Assembly: GCA_009760855.2 (NCBI GenBank)
Contig: WPIO01000115.1
Span: 416,501-480,500, forward strand
Origin: Cristatella mucedo
Lineage: Eukaryota > Bryozoa > Phylactolaemata > Cristatellidae
DNA: 64,000 bases
Reading direction: 5' to 3'
Position numbers and translations under genes: made by a program
The notes under the pieces: model-generated
Told to the model about the DNA's origin: nothing
Database searches by the model: none
What the model saw: the letters and a program-made list of their open reading frames with translations, nothing else
Shown here: one piece after another, positions 1-37,753 of the stretch
How the letters are laid out: each line of letters begins with the position of its first letter
Numbering within the stretch: the stretch's first letter is position 1

Positions 1-72
<72 letters not shown>
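1..72. repeat. (CT)n microsatellite
   Basis: Uninterrupted CT repeat reaching the window edge. It forms the pyrimidine-rich region before the first FGD exon acceptor at 85-86. Confidence 0.95.
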
Positions 73-73
<1 letters not shown>

Positions 74-86
74 TCTCTTTCCGTAG

Positions 87-25620
<25,534 letters not shown>

Positions 25621-26057
25621 CCCCAGCAGCAGCAGCAGCAGCTCGTGCTGCCTGTTCCTCGAGCTGCTGCTGCCTCTCGTTCCTGCTCTTCCTCCCTTCA
25701 CCCCCACCGCCGAGAAATTGCTTCCTGCTTGGGGAATAGGAAAGAGGCAATCTCTTTTCCAGGATGGAGGTCATGGTCAGGTCAGCTTGGTCTGTGCTCA
25801 GCAGCAGCAGCTGCTGCTGCTTCAAAATTAGCCCCTGGGTCTGCAAAATCTATTCCGACCAGCTTTTTTGTGCTAGTTTCTAAATTAGCCACCATCGGGC
25901 ATCAATGTGTTGGTCGCACTGTACCTCGGTCTCGCTTCTGAGCAGTCCAGCTCAGACTTTGTTCGATCCTTTTAGACGGTTATTGAAATCAGCGGTTCTG
26001 GCTCAGTATTACCCGGTTCACTTTTTCCTTTCTCGTAGGAAGTTCTCCAGGGACCCC

Positions 26058-26063
26058 ATTAAA
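26058..26063 (+). promoter_or_regulatory. Possible poly(A) signal of FGD gene (ATTAAA)
   Basis: ATTAAA lies about 440 nt after the proposed stop codon. It is the first good signal variant I see downstream. Position is the only support. Confidence 0.25.
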
Positions 26064-26859
26064 AAGTAAAAGCCTCTGAGGAAAAATGCTATACGTGTTT
26101 AAGCATCACTTCTGTGGGGTGGGGGGTAGTAATGTCCTCATATTTGGTGGTGTCATCGCCTGCATGACCGGCCGGCTAATATGAAACTATCGATCACCAG
26201 ATCCTGCTGCAGCGATAAAAAGCAGCATTTGGCGATATAATAGGCGATCACGTGCTTCGACTTGCTCCTGTCCGACCGAGGCAGTGAGCTGTGCCGAGCC
26301 TCGTGATGGTCTGTTTTGATGTAGCTACATTGGCACTTGCCGAGTTCCGCCAGGGGTTTGCTGTCCAGCCTGTGGCTGGAGACCCGGTGCTTTTTATGGC
26401 GCCTCGAGCGGATAGCCTCCTAATGTAGCGATAGGGATGCAGGCCGACTCATGGTCTATCCGTGACAGCACCCGAGTTCTCCCTTTCACTTATCAATGTC
26501 TATTGGCAACGGAAGCTGTTCACTCTGCAGGTACCATACTGTAGAGCACGGTTTTTTCACAAAGTTCTCTTGGTGCTGACTCTAGCTCGTTCGTTGCAGC
26601 CGTCTGTTGCTATCTACTTCTATGGTTCTTCGGATTCTGCTATAGGTCTCACTTTTTCTTTGTTTCTAGGCTAGGCAACACAGTCAACCATAAATTCTCT
26701 CTGCATGTCTGCAGCTGCTTTGGCAGATACTCCTTTGAGGGCTTTTCTATTATGCCGTGCATGCTAAAGCTCAGCACAGTATGCGGAAATATTTCTTGAC
26801 ACCAAACAAGCAAACACATATGCTGTTGATATATGTATGTGTTTAATAGTCTAATTAGA

Positions 26860-27300
26860 CCACAAGCTCCTGGATTGTTCTTGTGGTGTGGTATCAACAG
26901 AGCCGAAATTGTACCGAAAAGATCGGCTACAATGTGAGCCGAACACATGCCTCAGCCGCCTGTCGAAATCGTCCCATAAACGTTCTGTAGACTAGAGATC
27001 AGGTGACTGGTTGGTCCAATGCATCAGCATCAAACCAGATTGGTCAAAAACCTACTTACTGGCCTGGCAGGGTGATTAGGGTCGCTATGTTGCTGCAGAG
27101 CGTAATGATCTTCTAAGCAGAGTATTTACACTTTGCAATCCGACTACCCAAACCACCTGAAGATGCATGTTTTGGACCATAATACCATCATCGATCTGAT
27201 GCAAAGCCCCAGCACCTTTCACGGTAACACAGCCTAAAAACACGATTTGCTGATGAATTTGAAAGTAGCTTGAAGGCAATCATGCTGGTGTGCCCCATCT
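26860..27300 (-). pseudogene. Tc1-like transposase fragment
   Basis: A minus-strand frame contains FLGCVTVKGAGALHQIDDGI and VGLQSVNTLL, matching the 51.4-51.8 kb copy. The nucleotide match continues leftward (CTCAGCCGCCTGTCG against CTCAGCCGCCTGTTTG). The DDE region is frameshifted. It lies just beyond the FGD gene, next to a LINE-A fragment. Confidence 0.75.
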
Positions 27301-27334
27301 TTTCTGAATTTTCTTATTTTAATCTCACCTGACT

Positions 27335-27895
27335 TCCAGCAATATTATGTAGCTGAAAGTAGGCAGACTTGACTATGGAGCTGATGTGGTCGTCTAGTGA
27401 AAGGTCACTTTGGCATAGTACATAAATTTCGTGCAGATGCTACGGGTGACATGTTGGCAGAGCCGATTTTGAGTATTAAACTTTCCCATGTCTGATCATT
27501 TTTGCTTTACCCATAACTAGTTAGTTGGTTGTATCGTCATTAAACTTAAGGATAGTCTGCTGCCATCCAAGTTTGGATGTCAGCCATACATGCAGCAAGG
27601 GAGTTGAGAGAATTTGATAGGATGGAAGGCTGGGGTGGATCAAAGCATAGGTTCGGCTGTTTGTCATGTGCATAGAAGTGAAAACCTGGATTGTGCTTGG
27701 CGATAACATAGGCAAGATGGAGAGTATAAATTGTGAAAAGAAGCAGACCAAGCACTGTCTCGTGAGATATCCCCATACTTCAGTGGTCCTGATCTTTGCC
27801 CGTTTACATCGATACTTTAGAGTCTTCCACTGAAACCACCCAAGCCATTGCAGCTCAGTGCAGTCAGAGATGCCAAGGCAAGATGAGATACAAGT
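27335..27895 (-). mobile_element. LINE-A fragment
   Basis: The sequence TAGCTGAAAGTAGGCAGACTTGAC and the downstream RT-core remnant (AYVIAKHNPGFHFYAHDKQ, where YADD has become YAHD) parallel 44940-45420. Frames are broken and the 3' end is missing. Confidence 0.7.
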
Positions 27896-29369
27896 GTTTT
27901 ATCATTAATATTGTTGTTACTAATTTTATAAAGTTTCATGCCATCCTGTAAGATTACATATCTATGCTGGAGTGTCTGCTAGGTAAACAAAGAAAGGCAT
28001 TCTAATTAGCAGTTTGCATAGATAAGAAAAAGGCTATACACGAGTTAGTTTTGCTCGTGTGACTCTAAGATGTTAATAATTTTTTCCAAAGTTCCCGGTC
28101 CCTTGCACTATCGGTTATCGAGGCTGCTTTTACCATTGGTTTGAATAACCCTATATGAAGAATCGCTTTGAATGTCCTTTGCTTTGCCTTCACTGGATGC
28201 AGAATCTGTTACAGCTTTGCTACCGATGAGGCAGTTTGTTCGTTGTGTCTCTTCATCAGTCCATTGCCAGTTTCCAGAGGGGTGAAACTGGAATTAAGCC
28301 AAGAGATGACTGGACATTGACCTTGCCTGACACTGGCAGTCATTGGAAGGCCGGAAAAACGTATCGAATAGCTTGGCCGCCCGGCATGCCCCTTTAGGTT
28401 GGTCCAGGATGACAGGACCCATCCTGCGGTTATGTCGTTGCATCATCTGTTTGAATTATTTCGAGCGATGTCAGATCATAAAAGCAGGCAGCCGATCTAT
28501 CGAGCACAATGAGTGGCTACTTTGTCTTTTCAACTTGGCAGGTGGCTTGCCGTGATGAAACAGTCAGTCCAGCCGTGATGAAACAGTCAGTTCAGCCATG
28601 ACCTTGAGTCCCAGTACCGGCAGCAACATACTAGTTTGAGTCTGCGAGAAATTTGATATTATCTGTTACATCTTGACAGCTGTTATTGACTTAGTATCAG
28701 ACTGGAGCCTCGTTGATTGGACCTCGTTGCATGCTTTTCCCTGTTACCTATTAATAGACTTCCGTGTGCTTCCTGTGTCACCTTTCTATAGAAGGTCTCC
28801 TCGTGCCTTTGCTTCCATGTATGTCCTTTGTTCGGTCGCTTGTTTGCGATCACTTATAACGATCGTTTACTTTTTACCCACGATTGTATTTGTTGTATAG
28901 AGAGCGAAGCATCTTGAGTGTTTTCCTCTCGTTAGTATTCGTAGATGCCAAGTCTTCGTCGCCTCGGACGTATCATCTGTCCAGGGCTTGCTTATAAACA
29001 TATAGTCAAATTCGAAGCGGTTTTTGTATGTATGTGCTTCTCAGTATACAATGCTGAGGTTCTTTGTCGTGGCCACTGTCGTATCTCCCTCCTGTTGAAG
29101 ACTAATCCGGAAATGTCCGGTGATGTGAAGCGATGCTCAATTGTTTGCCTGCTACCAACCAACTTCGGGCATGTGATTATTGTTATGTACTTTACGCAGG
29201 TTATAGTGCCAATTCGACTTTAATACTCTATAGTAATAATTATAAGAATGCATGAATACTCTTTATATTATGTATATATGCTTTTTGTGCATATATGTGT
29301 ATATTTATGTGTGTGTGTCTGTGTGTACAACTGCATTTTTCATGTAAACCGTTGGAATCTGCTTTACGT
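27896..29369. other. Intergenic, nothing recognised
   Basis: AT-rich. It contains a short tandem repeat CCGTGATGAAACAGTCAGT at about 28549-28592 and a TATGTATATATGC-rich stretch near 29270. No gene-like frame. Confidence 0.5.
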
Positions 29370-30012
29370 GAATGATAAACTAAATGCTAGCCTTGCAGAC
29401 ATTCGATCCAGGATGTAAGAAAATTTCTTTAAACCAAGCAACGATAAACCGGAACTTGTAAATATAGGACACCCCAAGCGTGTGGCTGGACTTGACAGCT
29501 TTGCTCTTCTAATAGGCGATGCTGGTGTGTGACCATCACCGTGTGCTCGGAATTTAGGTGTCGTCTTCGACAGCTGCCTACGTTAAGAAGACTGACTGCC
29601 TCCACAGCTCACCATCACGTCTGAACCCTATCTAAGATTAGGAAATGTCTTCCACGGTGGCGTGCAAAGAATTTAGCTAGCTCCTTAATTCTGTTCGGCT
29701 AGATTACTGCAGTTCTCTTTTGGCTGGGCTACCGAAAAAGTGACTAGGCCACTGAAGCTAGCGATTAATATGGCTGCAAGGCTAGTTTACAAATCCCAAA
29801 GGTTTGGCAATGTTCTCCTTTGCTAAAAGAGCTTAAGATTTCTGCCGGTTGATCAGCGTATACAAGGCAAAGTTCTAAGGCTGACCCACAAGGCCCGCCA
29901 CGGCTTGGCTCCTTCGTACCTAGCTGAACTGCTGCATCAGTCTCAGCCTGTTCGAGCCCTCAGGTCCTGTATGAACAATAAATTAGCTGGTCCATTCATC
30001 CATTGAAGACAG
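29370..30012 (+). mobile_element. LINE-B copy, truncated at both ends
   Basis: It runs from a region equivalent to 1745 (TAAGAAAATTTCTTTAAACC) to the GAAGACAGT site, then meets a minus-strand LINE-B copy directly. The pair makes a large inverted repeat. All frames are interrupted. Confidence 0.7.
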
Positions 30013-30681
30013 TTGCAGCTCATGCAACAAGGAGGAAATGAAAAGCACGGCAGAGTCAGGAGAGCAGTTGAGGTAGTGAGTAGCATGGAAGTATCAGCTC
30101 AGGACAGCTGGAAAGGATGTGCCACAGTCGGCAGCAGGGTAGTAGTTGTCGCTGCCTAAGCATTTTGGAAGTAAGTTCCACAGTCTGGGACCTGCAGAGC
30201 ATAAGCTTATGTCGCCCACTGTCTTTAAGCGGAGGAATAGAACGGTGAATTTATTGTTTATATAGGACCTGAGGGCACGAGGTGGTGGTAATTGGCACAG
30301 CAGTTCAGCTCGGTATGAATGGGCCAAGAATTGGCGGGCCTTGTAAGTCAGCCTTAGAACTTTGCCCCGTTTTCGTTGAACAAGCGGCAGCAATCTAAGC
30401 TCTTTTAGCAAAGGAGACCACTGCCAACCCTCTGGGATTTCTAAACTGGCCTTACAGCCATATTAATCGCCAGTTTCAGTGACCTAGTCATTTTTTTTCG
30501 GTAGTCCAGCCAAAAGAGAATGGCAGTCATCTATCCGAACTGAAGGACTAAGTTAAGGAGCTAGTTAATTGTTTGCAAGCCACTGTGGCAGAGAGTCCCT
30601 AGTCTTATCTAGAGGTCAGACGTGGTCCGTTCAGCTGTGGCGGCAGTCTTCTTAACGAGGCTTTCAAAATTTAGGCAGCTG

Positions 30682-31107
30682 TCAAAGATAACGCCTAAAT
30701 TCCGAGCACAAGGTGACGGTCGTACAACAGCATAACCTATTAGAAGAGCAGTCTTGTAGTCCAGCCACACGCTTGGGGTGTCCTATGAGTTGCAGTTCCG
30801 TGTTATTTTCGTTAAATTTAAGGAAATTGTCCGACATCCAGGATCGAATGTCTTCACGACCAGCATTCATTTTAACAGTCACTATAGCATATTCCGAGTG
30901 TGTGAATGGTAAGTATAGCTGAGTATCGTCAGCATAAAAGTGACAGCTGATCCCATGAGCCCGAATCACTTTTTCCAAAGATTCAGTATAAATGGCGAAT
31001 AGCAAGGTACCGAGGACGGATCCTTGTGTGACGCCACTGGTGACCGGTCTGGTGGATGAAACCTGACCTTCACATGACACAAATTGAACGCGACCGGACA
31101 AGTACAA
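30682..31107 (-). pseudogene. LINE-B reverse transcriptase core fragment
   Basis: 141 open codons containing TQGSVLGTLLFAIYTESLEK, then [19 protein letters not shown] and SDNFLKFNENNTELQLIG. These are RT motifs from GSVLGPLLF to the K-N-DKTE-L stretch. The YADD box carries both catalytic Asp. The frame is closed on both sides, so the copy is not functional. Confidence 0.8.
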
Positions 31108-31875
31108 TTTGAATCACGCCAGTGCATCGTCTGCCAGACCGATCGCTCTCAATCGTTCAAGCAGAATATCGTGATCAACAGTGTCAAAATCAGCTGATAG
31201 TCGATATCCAGCATCCCTAGGGAGTGACATTCCCGTCGTCGTTGCTGCATAGGATGTCATTGGTATAACGGGGAGAGCAGTTTCAGTAGAGTGCTGCCGC
31301 TTGCGCCCCGATTGAAATTTTTCTGACATTTCATTTTTTCGTTGTGTGCTACCAGTTACTTAGCGACAATCTTTTCAAGAATCTTTGCCGATAAAGGAAA
31401 CTATGAGATAGTTTGTGTGAACCTCTGTTTAATCAAGGCTTTTTAAGTATCGGTCTAATGATGGCCGCTTTGAAGGACTTTGGTACAACCCCTTTTTCGC
31501 AAGAACCATTAAAAATCCCAGCTATTACTGGGCTAAGCTTGTCAACCAGTGACGACTGTAGAGGGGTGGCACTAGGCATTCAGGAGACGAGCTCTTTTTA
31601 CTAAACCTTATAAGTGTAGCCGCATCGCATACAAAAACCTCAAAAATCTCTGAAGGAAGGTCATAGGTTGTGTCTCAACAACGGCCTCAGTCGGAGAGGG
31701 ATTAACGAAGGCAAGAAAATGTGCCGTTTTTCAATGAAGAAAGCTTACAAATTTGTTAGCTGTGGGAAGTGAGTGAGATTCCCTCAGAGTTGTCAAGCAA
31801 CTTGTTCATAAGCCTCTGACTTCAGTTTTCGAGGGGAAAAAGAAGCCTTAGCTTATCTAAGCTTCTGGGTATAGG

Positions 31876-31895
31876 ATATATATATATATATATAT

Positions 31896-31953
<58 letters not shown>

Positions 31954-31966
31954 CTCTCTCTCTCTG
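31876..31966. repeat. (TA)n plus (TC)n microsatellite in LINE-B
   Basis: TA repeats with one GGA interruption, then TCTCTC. It splits the linker region of the long LINE-B copy. Confidence 0.93.
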
Positions 31967-32330
31967 AGGAAGCCTTTGAATTGGCTAGATCGCCGTCAGG
32001 CGTAGGCTTTTTAAAGCGATGTTCAAGCCTGTGCTGTACGGTTCGGATCTTTTGAAGTTGTTTGGAAAATTGAGAGAAATCCCCTCTACTGTCTACATGG
32101 ACAGAATTTATAGGAGGATGCTCTTCAAGGGCACTCATAATTGTCGCGTTCACTGGATCAGTGAAGGTCTCGAAGCTGTCAGTTGAATCTGGGTGCAGAT
32201 CAAGAATATCTGTCTCGCCGATTTCAAACACTTCCATGGTCAATGCTTTTTAAGTTGCGTCGCTGGACAAACTCGACATTACCCTGCACGTACAACGGAA
32301 CTGGAAAAGCAAACGAGACTGAGCAATGAT

Positions 32331-33666
32331 CCGAAATGAACTTCTAGAGCGCCTCTCATCTCGCCTGGGCATCACTGGCACTGCTCTGCAGTGGTTCAGG
32401 TCCTATCTCAGTGGGAGACTCCAGAGTATTAACGTGAATGGACAAAGATCATCTGAAGTACCTCTGAAATATGGAGTAACTCGGGGCTCCGTGCTAGGTC
32501 CGGTTCTTTTCACGGTTTATACTCTGCCTCTTGCTGATGTGATTGCCAAGCACAATCTAGGCTTTCACTTCTATGCAGATGACACTCAGTTGTACCTTTG
32601 CTTTGATCCCTCCCAGCCTTCGAGCACCTCAAATTCTCTAAACTCACTAGCTGCATGCATTGATGACACCCGCACATGGATGGCAGCAAGTTTTCTAAAA
32701 CTTAACGATGATAAAACTAACTTACTAGTTATGGGCAAACCCAGTGTGATCCGGAGATTGGAAAGGCTGACTCAAAATTGGCTCTGCCAGCATATCTCCA
32801 GTTGAATCAGCTCGAAATCTAGGTGTCATATTAAAAAGCGATCTCTCGTTAGACGACCATATCAGCTCCACAGTCAAATCCGCCTATTTTCAGCTTCATA
32901 ACATTGCTAAAATTCAGGCTTGTTTAGATAAAGATACCACGTCCAAGTTGGTCCATGCATTCGTGACATCCCGTCTCGACTTCTGCAACTCACTGCTTAC
33001 TGGCCTACCAGCATGTGCGATCAGGCGATTGCAGCTGGTGCAAAACTCTGCAGCTAGGCTTGTCTGTCGTGAGCTTCGCAGTTGCCACATTACTCCACTT
33101 CTCGCCGACCTGCACTGGCTACCAGTCAAGCAACGGATTGACTTCAAGGTTTTGTCCCTCACTTTTAGGTCCCTTCATTCTATGGCTCCAGCCTATCTTT
33201 CAGATATACTCCCCCATCAGGCCAAGCATCGTACCACCTGCTTTTCGGAATCCAACAGTCTGCAAATACCTCGTACAAACCTTAAATCCTTTGATGACCG
33301 TGCATTTAGTTCATATGCTCCCAAAGCCTGGAACTGCCTCCCGACCTGCGTCAGAACATCCCCTGACCTGACCACATTTAAAAGCAACCTAAAAACACAC
33401 CTATTTAGGACAACATTTAGTGGGTCCCTGTAATTCGTCCTTGATGTGCTTATGCGTGCTGACACTGTGCATGCTGCCACTAACCACATTTGCATGCTGA
33501 CCCTGTGCATGTCACCCCTAACCATATTATTCATTTCGTTTGTTTTTTCAAGCAAGATCTTACTTACCATTCAATTGCATTTCACTTTACAGCAAATGTA
33601 AAGCGCCTAGAGAGAGATTGAGTTCTCTGAGGGCACTTTATCAAGTGAATTATTATTATTATTAAC
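32331..33666 (+). mobile_element. LINE-A copy inserted into LINE-B
   Basis: RT frame 32326-32805 reads [40 protein letters not shown] and [16 protein letters not shown] 2-base deletion near 32771, relative to the 44-45 kb copy, shifts the frame. The C-terminal part resumes in another frame up to the stop at 33433. The 3' UTR ends in GAATTATTATTATTATTA. It is among the best preserved LINE-A copies. Confidence 0.85.
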
Positions 33667-33944
33667 AGTGGGGAAAGACAAGGTTATTGTGGTAGACATC
33701 CTTAGTAATAACGAAATCCAGGATATGGCCACCGAAATGAGTGGTTTAATTAACGCGTTCGATCAAATCGAAGTTCTCCAGACAGTCGAGAAATGGGCAG
33801 ACTTGGCTGTTGCAAGGGCTGTCAACGTGAATCTTGAAGTCTCCTGCATTTAGTGACGGCTGGCCACGCACAAATATTTCAGTGAGGAACTCTGAAAAAT
33901 CCTCCACAAACAAGATCAGACAGCCAGCCAGAAGGAGGTCGGTA

Positions 33945-34020
33945 GATAATAATAAAAGTGCATTTGGTAAAGCGCCCTCAGAGAACCCAACTTTTTAGGC
34001 ACTTACCGTTTGCTGCGAAG
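33945..34020 (-). mobile_element. LINE-A 3' end fragment
   Basis: AATAATAAAAGTGCATTTGG, then TAAAGCGCCCTCAGAGAACC, is the reversed LINE-A terminus. Only about 75 bp remain. Confidence 0.6.
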
Positions 34021-34409
34021 ATAACTACTGTGATGAGCATGGTCTTTGGTGGAGACGTAATTGAAACCGATTCAAACGGGCCCATTCGAAAAACTGCAGG
34101 TCCTATAGCCAGCATGATTCACGAGCAGAGAACATTCACAGCAAATTTCCGCTGATATCCAACGAAGAACTTACTCCGATATCTAAAAAGCGTACAGATG
34201 ACAGTATTACTGACCTTGTGCCGCTACTGCGAAGAGAACATAAATTTAATTAACTATTGGGAGGAGTAACAGCTGCAGTGTCTTCATCCTGCTATTGTTT
34301 GGCTGCGATATCGGCGATGGTCTGGGCAACTTTGCAGCTAAAGGAGTGGCGAGCTGCGACAAGCAGGAGGCATTGTAGATGACAAAACCTAGTTGCAGCC
34401 CGCCCGTCT

Positions 34410-34699
34410 TGTGCTTCGATGTGCCTTGCACGAAGAACGCCCGCACAGAACCAACACCAACAGTTTATTCTACTATAGAGCAGAGGGAGCACGACTTCAC
34501 TCGCCCCTCTCTCCCCACTGAATCCCCCTCCTCGCCCACGGCTGTTTTGGCCGACCCCGACGGTGAGTCCACCATCTGACTGTGGTTACCGGCCTGTCCA
34601 AACCACACCACAGGCGGACCACAGCTATGCACCACCGGTGATGCTCCTGACAGCTGTTTAAGGAAGGAGCGGAACCGGCCTGCATATACTCAGACCACA
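34410..34699 (-). repeat. 3' LTR of the LTR retrotransposon
   Basis: 290 bp, TGTG...CACA. Nearly identical to 38464-38751, with single differences in the AACAGT/AACGGT, ACTATAGAG/ACTACAG and CACTCG/CACTTG segments. A short purine-rich stretch AAGGGAG (minus strand, just inside at about 34702-34708) is a candidate polypurine tract. Confidence 0.9.
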
Positions 34700-34793
34700 C
34701 GCTCCCTTGACCTTAAGGTCACAAGTTTCCAGATGCAATGCCAGTAGCGCACTGTACCATCGTTGCAAACTCCCTTGTCCCCCGACGTACAGA

Positions 34794-35849
34794 TCAGTCC
34801 ATGACGTAGTCGGAGAACCAACGTGGGGGCTGCAGTTCCGACCGCATGCGAAGCTGGTGGCCGCCCCTTTCCTCTGTCCCAGCATGCTCATCATCTCCGC
34901 CTCTTATCTGGGAGGGTGCTGGCAGCTGAGCCGGCAATACTGGCTCAGCGTCCGGAACTAACCTGACGTCCGACACATGTCTTCGGATTCCGTTCACCTC
35001 GACACCAAGGCCGTGAGTCCCCGAGGTCACAATCCCTTCCGGCCATTCTGACGTACACCGCGCATCGGCTGGTTTCACAAAAACCCTTTGGCCCGCTTTG
35101 TAGTTAATGGCAGATTGGGCGTTGCAGTGCTGTATCTTCTTTGGCTGGAGCGGGCACCGCCATTCATACGTAAATAACCGCCTGTGAGGCACGGTTTCGC
35201 CCTTTATCCCCTCAGTCGGCGCCGAATTGTACCAGTACACCATATCTAGTACTCCTCTACCGGTGCGAGCTGCCATGCCCTTGATAGTCCGATGCATGCG
35301 TTCGACTATGCCGTTGCCTTCCGGTCGGTAAGCACACCGGTAGACGGTCTCAACGCCCCAGCGTTCGCTGAGACGCCGAACTGCCTCAGATCGGAACGAG
35401 GCGCTGTTGTCCATCAGAAGCTGCGTGGGTGGGCCTCTCTCTCGAAAGATTTGCTCCAGCACTCTGGTGATAAGGTGCACCTCTTCGCTAGGAATGGGCC
35501 GCCATAGCGTAAATCTGCTGGGCCCACAATCCACCAGCGTCAGATATTTCTCATTGCGGTAGTGCGTGACATCTATCGCAAGACGAGACCAGGGTTCGGT
35601 GACGTCAAGACTGCCTCGCTGCCACAAAATCGGCGACGGATCCACTGATCTGCAGCGAAGACAGGAACGAACAATTCGTTCTACATTGGTTCTGCGGATG
35701 TTCGCATTAGGGTGACATAGCCTCGCCAGGTATAGCGTCCTGTCGACGCCCAGGTGGTGCAGATTGGGGAATTGCTTGAGGTCGATATTGGGAGCCGCCA
35801 AACTGACCTCGGGAGCCACGGCACCGGTACAGCAAGTCGTGAACTTCAC
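34794..35849 (-). pseudogene. Integrase of the LTR element
   Basis: 351 codons open. An N-terminal HHCC zinc-binding module (HHLGVDRTL with CLRC) is followed by a DDE core: Asp in LAIDVTHY, Asp in LLMDNSASF and Glu in GIVERMHR, with 35 residues between the second Asp and the Glu. The C-terminus has a GQRVFVKP-like DNA-binding module. This is the best preserved part of the element. It inserts the cDNA into the genome. Confidence 0.85.
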
Positions 35850-36007
35850 CCACCTTTGCGGTACTCGCGTCAGCTGGTCCGCTTTATTCTCCGGCGACCT
35901 TACTAGGCTGACAGTCGTCTCCAGATTGCACTCCCGTTATAATATCTCGGAGTAGGCCCAATCGTCGTCGAATTATCGCCTCTCCCATGCCGCGCGTCCT
36001 CACGGGT

Positions 36008-37067
36008 TTATCCCCGTCGATCAATGACCAGCCAACCAAACACCGAAGTTGAATCAGTCACGATTTGGACTTTCTGAAGTCCCCACGCAATAGCGATGTT
36101 AAGGCCTTTGATGACGGCTTCTAGCTCGGCGGTGTTTATATGCGAAGTTTCGTCCGGCTTTCGAAGCCAAGAGGCATCCTCAACCACTTTACCGTCAATT
36201 TCAAGGCACGTTCCAATAGCGATGCTGCTCGCATCGCACCACAATTGTCCGCTGACGACATTGGACACCTGCCACGCGCCAGTCACCGGATCAGAAGCTA
36301 GCACCCTGCGATGGACGTCGCGAGCAATTTCCAGAACCTCACTCGGCACTTTGCTGTCCCAGTCCTGATCGCTGGCTATACGTTTGAGGTAACTGCAAGC
36401 AGGTCGCAGCCAGCCGGCTACCGGAAAATGCCCGACGAGTTGCCCACACCAAGAAAATAATTCTCGCCGCGTCAGCACTGACTGTACAGAGCCTATGGCA
36501 TTATCTCGGCGCCATACGAGTTCGTTGCGTTTACTGTCAATGCGGAGGCCTAGGACACGACCACCCTCTAACTTTTCAGGTGGTTTTGCTTCAAGTCTGT
36601 ACTCGCGGAGAAGCTCAATCACACGGTCGTTTGAGACGATATCATTGTTCGCCAAAATATCAACATACGAATCCGTGCCGGATCTGACCCGCTCATCCAT
36701 AGACAACACTTTATTTAAGATAAGTCATTATTTTTGGTGCAACGTTAAGGCCGAAACCCAGGCGAGTCAGGCAGTATCGGCGGCCATGAAATTCAACCAC
36801 CTGGTACTTCCACAATGGTGGGTCTACGTGAATTTGCAAATAGGCCTTACGCAGGTCACGACGCTTACGTTTCGTCCCATTCGCCGCCATGCACGAAGTT
36901 TATTACTGCACACGTCCCCTTCAGCCGTGTGGCTCGACACGAACTGGTTGAGCTCGCGATAGTCGAGGACGGACCTCCACTTTCCCTTTGCTGCTTTGGA
37001 CCACCGCCATCAAGGGAATCAGCCCACCGCACTCCCCGTGAAAAGGTTGAAGCCAACCACACTTTAT
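36008..37067 (-). pseudogene. Reverse transcriptase and RNase H of the LTR element (frameshifted)
   Basis: RT palm motifs are spread over different frames between about 37030 and 36720, with at least one shift near 36860. The catalytic YxDD box near 36670 appears as YVDIL, so one Asp is missing. RNase H is clear in the 36008-36709 frame: WCDASSIAIGT, then AELEAVIKGLNIA, then TDSTSVFGW, giving the D-E-D residues. The frame ends at 36008 and does not run on into integrase. Confidence 0.82.
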
Positions 37068-37661
37068 TCAGTCCTCCACTTCCCGTTCATATTCTGCTTC
37101 TACCTCAGCCGGGATGCGATATGAGGACACGCGGTTCTGCAGCATGGGGGCCTGTACGCCTTCTTTCCAGTTCCAGCGCACGTGCCATGCGCCATCGTGG
37201 AATATCGCAGTAAAATCTATGTCGGAGACTGTAAGCTCGCTCGAATTTCCGACCTTTGCAATGAGTAAAACGTCGGTGGCCGGGGGAGAGTGAGGGCAGG
37301 TTACACTGTTTCTTTCGCCGCGGATGCATCGGGTAGTTGGAGCCTCATTACCGAAGTCAACTTGGCCTTCACCGCCGTGCCCTACGCGGACGCCGCCTAG
37401 CGCTCTTATGACATCCATCCCAAGGATGATGTCCCAGCCAGCAATTATATCGGTCACCAAACAATTAACCTCCAGCGGTACTCCTCTAATTAACAAACTG
37501 ACCTTACACGTAGAGGTACACAGAGCGCGGTCACCGTTCATCATCAAGATACCCTCCCTCGCAGGCTGCAGACCGCGAGAGGAGGCCAGCACTGATGCAA
37601 GTACCGTGCGGGAGCAGCCGGTGTCGACAAGTGCAGTAGCGAACTGGCCATTTAACATCAC
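37068..37661 (-). pseudogene. Retropepsin-like protease region of the LTR element
   Basis: It contains the aspartic protease active site LVDTGCSRTV near the start and the second-lobe motif DIILGMDVI about 70 residues on. It follows gag after about 90 nt in another frame, as expected for a frameshift-expressed or decayed pol. The rest of the frame leads into the reverse transcriptase. Confidence 0.8.
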
Positions 37662-37753
37662 GCCAATGGAGGGCAGTCGCGCCTAAGTCAAGGGGAACAC
37701 GCTGGCGCAGGTGTTGGCGGTTCCCCTTATTCGTTTTTTTGATCGCCGAATTT

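Larger units (their letters stand above)
30013..33950 (-). mobile_element. LINE-B, longest copy, split by a LINE-A insertion
   Basis: Read right to left: an AP-endonuclease C-terminal part (33667-33950, with HFGGHILDFVITKD), a linker (31857-32300, RLEHRFKKPTPDGDL), the RT N-part (31114-31329, SADFDTVDHDILLERLR), the RT core (30682-31107, GSVLGTLLFAIYTESL and FYADDTQLY) and the C-terminal tail. The YADD catalytic motif is intact. A TA repeat interrupts the linker at 31876-31950, and 32331-33666 is an opposite-strand LINE-A. EN-RT architecture with this tail fits the L2/CR1 group. Confidence 0.75.

Noticed and set aside
25763-25883. Extra last FGD exon joined at donor 25545
   Set aside because: Possible, but the product is a low-complexity Ser/Cys tail, while reading through gives a better PH helix (KYVRAVLYA). 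Kept only as an alternative.
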